Origin: CAVVMA01 sp963830715
GTDB taxonomy: Bacteria > Desulfobacterota > Binatia > Binatales > Binataceae
Length of the DNA stretch: 64,000 bases
Reading direction: 5' to 3'
Assembly (NCBI GenBank): GCA_963830715.1
Contig: CAWHNS010000021.1
Span: forward strand, 1 to 64,000
The notes below the pieces were generated by a model, which was given only the letters and a program-made list of their open reading frames with translations, had not been told where the DNA came from and searched no databases. This document shows positions 20,114 to 27,707 of this stretch, piece by piece (position 1 is the stretch's first letter; each line of letters starts with the position of its first letter). The translations under genes were made by a program, and so were the position numbers.

Positions 20114-20449
20114 TTCTTGCCCTCTTTGAGCTGGCGTTTCCAATCCAGGCGGCGCGCCTCGGCGCCCGCTGCTTCCGCTTCCTTTATCATACCTTTCTTC
20201 TGGTAGAACATACTCAGGTTGGTGAATGCGAGTATGTCCTCCGGCTCCTTCTCGACGTAACTCTTCGTCAGCTCGATCGCCGCGTCCAGATCGCCCTTGG
20301 CCTGATAGCACATCACGAGCCCGTGGATCGCGTCGCCATACGCCGCATCGACCTCCAGCGCGCGCTTGTAGAGCGTCGATAGCCTCGTCGAACTTCTCGT
20401 CCGCGTATGCGTCGATGGCCTGGTCGTAGAGTTCTTCTTTGTCCGCCAT
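20110..20449 (-). CDS. Short TPR-repeat protein (frameshifted)
   Basis: ATG 20449 (MADKEELYDQAIDAYADEKF) with sense reading changing frame near 20370, then YKRALEVDAAYGDAIHGL and further TPR units (ILAFTNLSMFYQKKGMIKEA) to the stop at 20110-20112 inside the ATGA overlap with the methanethiol oxidase. About 112 aa and three TPR units. A scaffold for protein contacts; its tight coupling suggests it belongs to the methanethiol operon. Confidence 0.7.
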
Positions 20450-20505
20450 CAGGATGCCTCCTGCTCTCCAATCCGTTCCGTCTATGTCCCCCGATTTCGC
20501 TCTTA

Positions 20506-20511
20506 TATACT
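20506..20511 (+). promoter_or_regulatory. Candidate -10 box between divergent genes
   Basis: TATACT, one base from the sigma70 -10 consensus, 38 bases before the ATG at 20550. No good -35 box at the right spacing. Confidence 0.3.
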
Positions 20512-20549
20512 ACACATCAGCGGCCCAGGAATTCGCGGGCCGACTCCCG

Positions 20550-20846
20550 ATGAACGAGCAGGAAATCTACGAGGTCTTGCGCGAGTGCTACGATCCGGAA
20601 ATTCCGGTCAACATCGTGGATCTCGGTCTGGTCTATGGCGTCACGATCGAGAACGGCATCGTCAATGTCCTGATGACGCTGACGGCGCCCGGATGCCACC
20701 TGGGCGCGATGATCACGCAGGACATCACGGACAAGCTGCTCGGGATACCCGGATGCGATGACGCTCGCGTCGAGCTGGTATGGGATCCTCCGTGGACGCC
20801 GCACCTGATGAGCGACGCCGCGAAGAAGAAGCTCGGCATCGACTGA
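20550..20846 (+). CDS. MIP18/SufT-like (DUF59) iron-sulfur assembly protein
   Basis: 98 aa from ATG 20550 (MNEQEIYEVLRECYDPEIPV). The motif DPEIPVNIVDLGLVY and the Cys-containing LTAPGCHLGAMI mark the MIP18 family (SufT, PaaD-like) acting in Fe-S cluster maturation. An upstream TTG at 20439 would add a non-family leader. It diverges from the TPR/MTO operon. Confidence 0.85.
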   Translation: MNEQEIYEVLRECYDPEIPVNIVDLGLVYGVTIENGIVNVLMTLTAPGCHLGAMITQDITDKLLGIPGCDDARVELVWDPPWTPHLMSDAAKKKLGID

Positions 20847-20850
20847 AGAA

Positions 20851-21789
20851 TCACGAACTCTCCCGCTTCTTCGATCCCTCATCGGCCGACTCGATCGCCA
20901 CCCAATCGTGGAAGTGCCGGTAATCGACCTGCGGCGTTCCGTCGGGCAGCGGGGTGAAGATGTCCACCAGACGCGCGTCGGGGATGATGTCGGCGGACGC
21001 ATACGAGTGCCGCGCATGGATCGTCTGGGCGAAGGTCAGGTCCAGCCCGGTCATCGAAACGACAATCTCCGCGCCGACCTCGGCCAGCGACTCCGGAGTT
21101 GCGTCGTAGAGCGGGCTGCCCTCTGTGATCGGATGAACTACCGTCCATGAGAGTGCGAAGATCGCGCTATGCTCGCGCTCCAGTTTGAGATCGCGTGAGC
21201 GGCGAATTTGCTCTCCTTCCCGGGTGGTCTCGTTGCGCACGAAGGCGACGCGTACCTGCGCCTCCGCGATTCGCGTCGCCCGTTCATTAGCCATCCTGAA
21301 GATCAGGCACGGAGTTCCGTCCCGCCTGCCGATCACCGCGACTTTGCTGAACATCACCCGCGCCGTCGGTCGCGCGAATTTCGAGAATACCAGCCCGGTC
21401 GCGAGCGCCAGCCCGAGCAGGCCCGCGAACGCCTCGAACGAGACCATCACGTTGGCGAAGGTCGATCGCGGCACCATCTGGCCGTAGCCGATTGTCGCGA
21501 TAGTCTGGACGCTGAAGAAGAAGGCGTCGAGCAGGTTGCCCTGCCGCGCGCCCTCGATACAATCGCCGCACGCCAGATACAACACGGCGAACCCGACGTT
21601 GACCGCCACGAAGACGACGCCCAGGAAGGCAAGCGCGGCGGGCCACGACGCTTCCAGAAAGGCGTGGTACAGATCGCCGACGCGATGGGGCTGGAGACCG
21701 ATGATGACCGCATTGAGCGCGCCGCGGCCCCTGGGCCGGCGCGGCCGATCGATTCGCCTCAGGCGTCTGCTGGGTATCTCGCCGGTCAG
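20851..21789 (-). CDS. Inward-rectifier (KirBac-type) potassium channel
   Basis: About 312 aa. Slide-helix region DLYHAFLEASWPA, outer helix, pore helix and filter SVQTIATIGYGQM with the TIGYG selectivity motif, inner helix, then the immunoglobulin-like cytoplasmic Kir domain (from about 150). The start is unclear: no ATG, GTG or TTG precedes the family-like sequence, the only near choice being a CTG at 21789 overlapping the SDR stop. An indel at the 5' end may hide the real start. It passes K+ through the inner membrane. Confidence 0.8.
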   Translation of the reverse strand: MTGEIPSRRLRRIDRPRRPRGRGALNAVIIGLQPHRVGDLYHAFLEASWPAALAFLGVVFVAVNVGFAVLYLACGDCIEGARQGNLLDAFFFSVQTIATIGYGQMVPRSTFANVMVSFEAFAGLLGLALATGLVFSKFARPTARVMFSKVAVIGRRDGTPCLIFRMANERATRIAEAQVRVAFVRNETTREGEQIRRSRDLKLEREHSAIFALSWTVVHPITEGSPLYDATPESLAEVGAEIVVSMTGLDLTFAQTIHARHSYASADIIPDARLVDIFTPLPDGTPQVDYRHFHDWVAIESADEGSKKRESS

Positions 21790-22509
21790 AACTTCTCCTT
21801 GAACGGGCGCACGTCCAGCTCCTGGGTCCAGGCGCTCGGATCCTGATGCGCCACATGCCAGTACGCCTCTGCGATCGCGGACGGCTTGAGCATGTCCTCG
21901 TCCTTGAGTTGCGCGAACCGCTCCCGGATGAAAGGCATGTCGATCGCGCCGTCCACGTTTATGTACGCCACGTGGATTCGATTCGGCCCCAAATCGCGCG
22001 CCATCACCTGCGCGAGGCCGCGCAGCGCGAATTTGGCCGGCCCGAAGGCGGCGGAGGTGGCAAACGGCCTGGTTCCGGCAGTGGCGCCGGTGAACAGGAT
22101 CACGCCGCCGCCCTTCGCGATCATCGCGGGGACTACCTCCTGCGCGCACAGAAAGGCGCCGAACGCGCAGACCCGCCAGGTGTTCTCGAAGGTGCTCGGC
22201 TTGGTGTCCATCAACTTTCCGAACGGGCGCATCGCGGCGTTGTAGAGCAGCACGTCAGGCTCGCCGAGTTCCGCGCGGATTTTGTCGAATACGGGCTTTA
22301 TCTGCGCCGCGACCGAGACATCGGCGGGAACCGCCAGCGCCTTTCCGCCCTCGGATTCGATCTCGCGCGCGAGCGCGGCGAGATAGTCGGGTTTGCGCGC
22401 GACCAGCGCCACCGCGTAACCCTTGGCGAACCTGCGCGCCAGCGCAGCGCCCAATCCCGCCCCTACGCCGATCACCACGGCGACTCCCACGATTGCCTGA
22501 CTGAGCCAT
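21786..22509 (-). CDS. Short-chain dehydrogenase/reductase (frameshifted near the start)
   Basis: ATG 22509 (MAQSGNRG) follows GGGAGAACAAG. The sense frame changes near 22485, after which AIVGVAVVIGVGAGLGAALA is the cofactor motif. Further: LYNAAMRPFGKLMDT, active Ser region LFTGATAGTRP, and FGPAKFALRGL where the usual Tyr is Phe (F-x2-AKF...), so the catalytic Tyr is not evident. Ends LDVRPFKEKF. About 240 aa. It sits 28 bases after the AGPS-like gene on the same strand. Many such glucose/ribitol-type SDRs are uncharacterised. Confidence 0.7.
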
Positions 22510-22537
22510 CTTGTTCTCCCTCGCGGTTCGCGTCCTT

Positions 22538-24148
22538 CTACGGATCGAACAGCACGCCGGGATTCAGGATTGCGTGCGGGTCGAGCGCGTGCTTGGCGGA
22601 TCGCATCGCACGCGCGAATCCTTCCGGGCGTTGACGGTCGTACCACGGCCGATGGTCGCGGCCGACCGCATGATGATGCGTAATCGTGCCGCCAAGTTTC
22701 ATGATCAGGTCCGAGACCGCCGCCTTGATCTCGTCCCACTGTTCCATCTCGGCGCCGCGCCTCCCAGGCGCCAGGACCGTGTAGTACGGCGCAGGCCCGT
22801 CGGGATAGACGTGAGTGAAGCGGCAGGTCAGCGTGCCCTTGCCGCATACCCGCGCGACCGCCGCGCGGCCGGTTTCCATCACCTGCGCGTGAAAGCCGGG
22901 GAAGCGGTCCCAGGTGATCGCGGTCTCGAAGGTGTCGCTCACGAATCCCATTGCGATCACGGTATCGCGCAGATAGGGGGCGTTCAGGAAGGCGTTGCGC
23001 CACGCGCCGGCGGCGCCCTGATGGGTCGCTTCGCTATCGGTGCGCGTCTTCGCCGCGTCGGCGGGGATCGTTCCGCCGTGATCGGCGCAGCATTCCAGCG
23101 CCCGCGACATCCAGGCTTCAAGCGGATGGTCCGCCGACTCGAATGCCAGCACCAGCACCGCCTCGTCGCTGTTGGTGGCGCCTGCGTTGAGCGCCTCGCC
23201 CGGATCGAGCAGCCGGCAATTGGCGGGGAACAATCCGGCCTGCGCGATCGCACGCACCGCCTGCGCGCCCGCGATGAAATCCTTGAACGGCACCGACGCG
23301 CCGGCGCGGAACTTCGGCCGATCCTGCAAGCGCATCCAGGCTTGCGTGATTATCCCCAGCGTCCCCTCCGACCCGATGAACATCCGGTCCGGACTCGGCC
23401 CGGCGCCGCTGCCGGGCAGCCGGCGCGATTCGATGATTCCGGTCGGGGTGACGACCCGCAGCGATTCCACGAAATCATCGATGTGCGTATAGTTGGTCGC
23501 GAAATGGCCGCCGGAGCGCGTCGCGATCCATCCGCCCAGAGACGAGAACTCGAACGATTGCGGAAAGTGGCGGATGGTCAGGCCGTGGGGCCGGAGTTGG
23601 TCTTCCAGCGCCGGGCCCAACACGCCCGCCTCGATCCGCGCCGCGCGAGACAGCTTGTCAACTTCGATCACTTTGTTGAGATCGCGCAGGTCGATCGATA
23701 CGGCGCCGCGGTAGTCGCCATCCGCCGGCGGCGGCTCCAGCCCGCCCACCACGCTCGAGCCGCCGCCGTAGGGAATCGCGACCAGCCGCTCGCTATCGCA
23801 CCATTCGAGCACGCGAACCACGTCGGGCTCGCCGGCCGGATACGCCACCACGTCGGGCGGATTGGGATAATGACGGCGCATCGCGCGCACCACGTCGCGG
23901 AACCCGCGCCCATAACTGTGGAACGCGCGCTCGTAGGTATCGTTGCGGCAAATCGCGGCGAGCGATTGCGGCGCCCTCACGCGTGGCGGACGCAGTTTCA
24001 GTTCATCGACGGTCGGCGGCGGCGTTATCGCGAGTTCCTGCAACCCGAACCGCGCCGCCATCCGCTCGGCCATCCGCTTCTGCTGCTCGGGATTCGGACC
24101 CTGGTCCTCATAGCCCCATCCCCAGAATTTACGCCTTCGCTCGCCCAT
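22538..24148 (-). CDS. AGPS-like FAD-binding oxidase (alkylglycerone-phosphate synthase family)
   Basis: 536 aa from ATG 24148 (MGERRRKFWGWGYEDQ). FAD-binding PCMH/VAO fold: loop IPYGGGSSVVGG, then FSSLGGWIATRSGGHFA and IGSEGTLGIITQ, and the C-terminal active-site signature THHHAVGRDHRPWY with the triple His known from alkyl-dihydroxyacetone-phosphate synthase. In AGPS the enzyme exchanges the acyl group of acyl-DHAP for a fatty alcohol to make an ether bond. Bacterial homologues are seldom tested, so a related lipid substrate is possible. It diverges from the haloalkane dehalogenase. Confidence 0.8.
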   Translation of the reverse strand: MGERRRKFWGWGYEDQGPNPEQQKRMAERMAARFGLQELAITPPPTVDELKLRPPRVRAPQSLAAICRNDTYERAFHSYGRGFRDVVRAMRRHYPNPPDVVAYPAGEPDVVRVLEWCDSERLVAIPYGGGSSVVGGLEPPPADGDYRGAVSIDLRDLNKVIEVDKLSRAARIEAGVLGPALEDQLRPHGLTIRHFPQSFEFSSLGGWIATRSGGHFATNYTHIDDFVESLRVVTPTGIIESRRLPGSGAGPSPDRMFIGSEGTLGIITQAWMRLQDRPKFRAGASVPFKDFIAGAQAVRAIAQAGLFPANCRLLDPGEALNAGATNSDEAVLVLAFESADHPLEAWMSRALECCADHGGTIPADAAKTRTDSEATHQGAAGAWRNAFLNAPYLRDTVIAMGFVSDTFETAITWDRFPGFHAQVMETGRAAVARVCGKGTLTCRFTHVYPDGPAPYYTVLAPGRRGAEMEQWDEIKAAVSDLIMKLGGTITHHHAVGRDHRPWYDRQRPEGFARAMRSAKHALDPHAILNPGVLFDP

Positions 24149-24299
24149 CTTTTTCACCTCGGGCCTCGCTTCGCTTCCGGCCCACGGCCGAACCTCAGTA
24201 TCTCCGCAATTTTGCGCCCTGCGCTGGCGGTCGGCAAACGCCTTCTTCACTTGTGTCGCGCACGGCGGCGCTCTATCTGTCGAGGTATCCGCAGGGAGC

Positions 24300-25187
24300 A
24301 TGACTATGAATGACGCGTCAACTTCGGCGGCTGACAACAATCCACGCAAACGAATCGCAGTGGGCGGCACGGAAATCGCCTACGTCGATACGGGCGCGGG
24401 CGATCCGATCGTCTTCATCCACGGGAATCCGACCTCCTCCTACCTGTGGCGCAATGTGATCCCGCATCTGCTCGATTGCGGCCGATGCCTTGCGCCGGAC
24501 CTGATCGGGATGGGCGAATCGGGCAAGGCGCCGGATGGGTCGTATCGCTTCGTCGATCACGCGCGCTATCTCGACGGCTGGTTCGATGCGATGAAGCTCG
24601 CGCGCAACGTCGTGCTCGTGGTTCACGACTGGGGCTCCGCGTTGGGCTTTCACTGGGCGCGCCGCAACCCCGATCGCGTGAAGGGAATCGCGTACATGGA
24701 GGCGCTCGTGAGGCCGCTCAAATGGGAGGAGTGGAGCGAGCGAGCGCGCGACGTCTTCAAGTCGATGCGGAGCGCGGCGGGCGAAGAGATCGTCATCAGG
24801 AACAACGTCTTCATCGAGCGCATCCTGCCGGGGAGCATCGTGCGCAAGCTGAGCGATGAGGAGATGAACGTGTACCGGCGGCCGTATCTCGCGGGCGGCG
24901 AGACGCGGCGCCCGATGCTCACCTGGCCGCGCGAGATTCCGCTGGACGGAGAGCCGGCCGATGTCGTGGAGATAGCGGATCGCTACTCGCAATGGCTTAC
25001 GAAGAGCAGCGTGCCGAAACTGTTCATCAATGCGGACCCCGGCGCGATCCTGATCGGCGCGCAACGCGAGTTCTGCCGCCGATGGCCGAACCAACGCGAG
25101 GTGACGGTGAAGGGAATCCACTTCATCCAGGAAGACTCGCCGCACGAGATCGGCGACGCGATCGCGGCCTGGTACCGCTCGCTGTGA
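24300..25187 (+). CDS. dhaA: Haloalkane dehalogenase (HLD-II / DhaA-like)
   Basis: 295 aa. Alpha/beta hydrolase with the complete haloalkane dehalogenase set: halide-binding Asn43 in HGNPTSSYLWR, nucleophile Asp110 followed by Trp111 in VVHDWGSALG, acid Glu134 in IAYMEALVRPL, and His274 in GIHFIQEDSP. The acid placed after beta-strand 6 is the HLD-II pattern (DhaA, LinB). It hydrolyses halogenated alkanes to alcohols and halide in the cytoplasm. ATG 24300 is used; ATG 24306 is equally possible. No other haloalkane pathway gene is adjacent. Confidence 0.85.
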   Translation: MTMNDASTSAADNNPRKRIAVGGTEIAYVDTGAGDPIVFIHGNPTSSYLWRNVIPHLLDCGRCLAPDLIGMGESGKAPDGSYRFVDHARYLDGWFDAMKLARNVVLVVHDWGSALGFHWARRNPDRVKGIAYMEALVRPLKWEEWSERARDVFKSMRSAAGEEIVIRNNVFIERILPGSIVRKLSDEEMNVYRRPYLAGGETRRPMLTWPREIPLDGEPADVVEIADRYSQWLTKSSVPKLFINADPGAILIGAQREFCRRWPNQREVTVKGIHFIQEDSPHEIGDAIAAWYRSL

Positions 25188-25215
25188 TGATGAATGGCGC
25201 CGCTTGGCACGCGGT

Positions 25216-25560
25216 ATGAAGTTACCGAACCGGGCGAATGCCATCGTCCCGGAATCCAAGATTGCCGGTTATCTGCTGGCCGAAGACCATTCATACGGTC
25301 GGCACAAAGCCGCATTCTTCAGCCGGTTCGGGTTCTCCCTGGCGCAGCCCGGGCAGCTCGTCTCGGCTCTGATCAAACATGCCGCCGATAACGAAGTAGC
25401 CAAAGTCGAAGACTCGCCATTTGGATGTCGGTACGTTATACAGGGGATGTTGCAGGCTCCCGATGGAAGGAACCCGTTGATTCGGTCGGTTTGGTTCCTC
25501 GAGGCAGACGAGGAAACTCCGCGATTCGTCACTGCGTACCCGGTACGAAGACCAGACTAA
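25216..25560 (+). CDS. DUF6883 domain protein
   Basis: 114 aa from ATG 25216 (MKLPNRANAIVPESKIAGYL). The pattern IVPESKIAGYLLAEDHSYGRHKAAFF, split here as two runs of the same start, then RSVWFL near the end, matches DUF6883, a small domain of unknown function. Its TAA overlaps the next ATG (TAATG at 25558-25562), so the two are translationally coupled. Confidence 0.7.
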   Translation: MKLPNRANAIVPESKIAGYLLAEDHSYGRHKAAFFSRFGFSLAQPGQLVSALIKHAADNEVAKVEDSPFGCRYVIQGMLQAPDGRNPLIRSVWFLEADEETPRFVTAYPVRRPD

Positions 25561-25799
25561 TGCTGCGCGAGGGAGACAGCGCCGTTCTCGCACGCGATCT
25601 GGCTGAATACCGCCTCAAACGCGGAGATGTTGGGATCGTCGTGCTGGTTCACCCGGATAGAGGATACGAGGTCGAGTTCATGACTTTGGATGGAGAGACT
25701 GTAGCGGTGACGTCAGTGGCGCGCGATCAGATCCGGCCTATCCGGCGCCGCGAGATCGCTCACGCCAGAAATATCGAGGGTTCAGCCTCGCGGTCCTGA
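25560..25799 (+). CDS. DUF4926 domain protein
   Basis: 79 aa (MLREGDSAVLARDLAEYRLK), SH3-like beta-barrel family DUF4926 with the typical RGDVGIVVLVHPD and YEVEF motifs. It starts inside the stop of the DUF6883 gene. The pair is seen together in other bacteria and may be a toxin-antitoxin-like or immunity module, but that is inference. Confidence 0.7.
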   Translation: MLREGDSAVLARDLAEYRLKRGDVGIVVLVHPDRGYEVEFMTLDGETVAVTSVARDQIRPIRRREIAHARNIEGSASRS

Positions 25800-25964
25800 C
25801 TCGCCCTCGGGCGAGAATGCGTCGCCGGATGGTTCACCTTAGCTGGCTCAGCCACCGGGTTCCCGCCGTTCCGAAACTGCCGGCCGCCATATCAACTATG
25901 CGTTGACGCCGCGCTGCCGACACCCCAATTTCATTGACAAGCGCGGCTCACTGGAGAGACAACC

Positions 25965-26972
25965 ATGCACTACACGAAGCTCGGCAAGACCGGAATTACC
26001 GTCTCGCGCATCTGCCTGGGATGCATGAGCTATGGCGCCAGGAAGTGGCGCGATTGGGTGCTCGAAGCCAACGAGGCGCGCGAGCATTTCGCCGCCGCGC
26101 TCGAAGCGGGCGTCAACTTCTTCGACACCGCCGACGTCTACTCGCAGGGCGTCAGCGAAGAGGTGACCGGGCGATGGCTGCGCGAGATGGCCTCCCGCGA
26201 CGAGGTGGTAATCGCGACCAAGGTGCATGGTCCGATGGGGGCCGGTCTCAATCGGGCCGGACTCTCCCGCAAGCACATCATCGAGGCCTGCGACGCATCG
26301 CTGCGGCGGCTCAAGATTGATTTCATCGACCTCTACCAAATCCATCGATGGGACTTCGCGACGCCGATCGAGGAGACGCTCGAAGCGCTCGATTCGCTGG
26401 TGCGCGCCGGTAAGGTCCGCTATCTCGGCGCCTCCAGCATGGCGGCGTGGCAGTTCTCCAAGGCGCTCTACACCGCGCGCGAGCACGGATGGCATCGGTT
26501 CGTCTCGATGCAGAACCATTACAACCTGGTCTATCGCGAAGAAGAGCGCGAGATGATCCCGCTCTGCGTAGACCAGGGGGTCGGGCTGATCCCGTGGAGC
26601 CCGCTGGCGCGCGGATTCCTGTCGGGCAACCGCCAGCGTGACGTGAGGGACTCAACCGCGCGCGCCAAGACCGACGACTTCGCCACCAGTATGTATTTCC
26701 GCGACTACGACTTCGAGGTGCTCGGCGCGGTCGAGAAGATCGCCGCACAGCGCGGCGTGACGCCGTCGCAGGTGGCGCTCGCCTGGATCCTGCAGGCCCC
26801 CGGCGTCACCGCGCCGATAATCGGAGCAACCAAACTGAGCCACCTGACGGAAGCCTTCAAAGGCGTGGACATCAAACTCAGCAAAGAGGAAACCGCCGAA
26901 CTCGAGGCGCCATACCGGCCCCATCCGATCCTGGGGCACGAACCGCCAAGAGCGGCGATGATGATCAAATAG
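25965..26972 (+). CDS. Aldo/keto reductase
   Basis: 335 aa from ATG 25965, TIM-barrel oxidoreductase. The AKR tetrad is present: Asp and Tyr in FFDTADVYS, Lys in VIATKV, His in YQIHRWD; NADPH-binding end motif IIGATKLSHLTEA. Close in layout to the YajO/AKR11-12 type group that reduces sugars and aldehydes. Preceded by a 165-base gap with no other feature seen. Substrate not known. Confidence 0.88.
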   Translation: MHYTKLGKTGITVSRICLGCMSYGARKWRDWVLEANEAREHFAAALEAGVNFFDTADVYSQGVSEEVTGRWLREMASRDEVVIATKVHGPMGAGLNRAGLSRKHIIEACDASLRRLKIDFIDLYQIHRWDFATPIEETLEALDSLVRAGKVRYLGASSMAAWQFSKALYTAREHGWHRFVSMQNHYNLVYREEEREMIPLCVDQGVGLIPWSPLARGFLSGNRQRDVRDSTARAKTDDFATSMYFRDYDFEVLGAVEKIAAQRGVTPSQVALAWILQAPGVTAPIIGATKLSHLTEAFKGVDIKLSKEETAELEAPYRPHPILGHEPPRAAMMIK

Positions 26973-27024
26973 ATCCGGGGCGGTTCGTATCGCGCCGGCG
27001 AAGTCCGGGCGGGAGGCAGTGCGA

Positions 27025-27465
27025 ATGGAAATCAACGGCGTAGCTCACGTGATGCTGACCGTCAGCAACTTCGAGGCGTGCCTGCCCTTCTACGAAAAGC
27101 TGCTCGGATTTCTGGGCTTGAGGCCGGTGCTCAAGAACGATGCGATGCTCTACTGCGTGGGCGGCCGCACCGCAGTCGGGATTCTGCGCGCGGACGATCG
27201 ATATCGCGGCGAGCGATTCGTGCAGCAGCGGATCGGCACTCATCACCTGTGCCTCAGAGCGCGCGAGCGCGGCGATGTGGACCAGGTTCACCGCCTGCTT
27301 GGTGAGCTCGGCGCGAAGATCGTCCATCCGCCCGAAGACGGATCGTGGGCGCCGGGCTATTACTCGGTGCTGTTCGAGGATCCGGACGGAATCCGAATCG
27401 AGGTGAATCACGTGCCCGGCAAGGGCCTGCTTGCGCCGGGATCGCCGCCGCTCGATCGATACTAA
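27025..27465 (+). CDS. VOC family (glyoxalase/dioxygenase fold) protein
   Basis: 146 aa from ATG 27025; a GTG at 27019 adds two residues. Two beta-alpha-beta-beta-beta units with candidate metal ligands His in GVAHVMLTV, His in THHLCLRA and Glu in IRIEVNH. The family covers glyoxalase I, extradiol dioxygenases and resistance proteins, so a reaction cannot be named. 52 bases after the aldo/keto reductase, maybe cotranscribed. Confidence 0.8.
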   Translation: MEINGVAHVMLTVSNFEACLPFYEKLLGFLGLRPVLKNDAMLYCVGGRTAVGILRADDRYRGERFVQQRIGTHHLCLRARERGDVDQVHRLLGELGAKIVHPPEDGSWAPGYYSVLFEDPDGIRIEVNHVPGKGLLAPGSPPLDRY

Positions 27466-27554
27466 CAAGGATTGCCCGAGGCTTCGATCGAGGCCGCGTT
27501 TGGGCAGTCGGTAGCTGCGCTAGGCTCTTCCCGCGATTGGGCTTGCCTGCTCAT

Positions 27555-27572
27555 TGTAGCAGCGCTGCTACA
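27555..27572. promoter_or_regulatory. 18-bp perfect palindrome, candidate operator
   Basis: TGTAGCAGCGCTGCTACA, a perfect inverted repeat in the 242-base gap before the hybrid kinase, about 136 bases upstream of its start. It may bind a dimeric regulator. There is no hairpin loop or T run as in a terminator. Confidence 0.4.
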
Positions 27573-27707
27573 TGGACCGCCCAATCGTGTTCTGAACCTG
27601 CACTGCAAAACTGTCGCAACCGCCAATCCTCGCGCGATGAGGCATTACGCCCCCGCCCTTTCCGCCCGGCTCGCGCGGGCACAACTCTTGCCCCCGAAGA
27701 GCCTGGC

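Noticed and set aside
22511..24313. 600-codon plus-strand frame opposite the AGPS-like gene
   Set aside because: High GC third positions keep the antisense frame open; composition is Arg/Ala-rich without motifs, while the minus strand has full FAD and HHH signatures.
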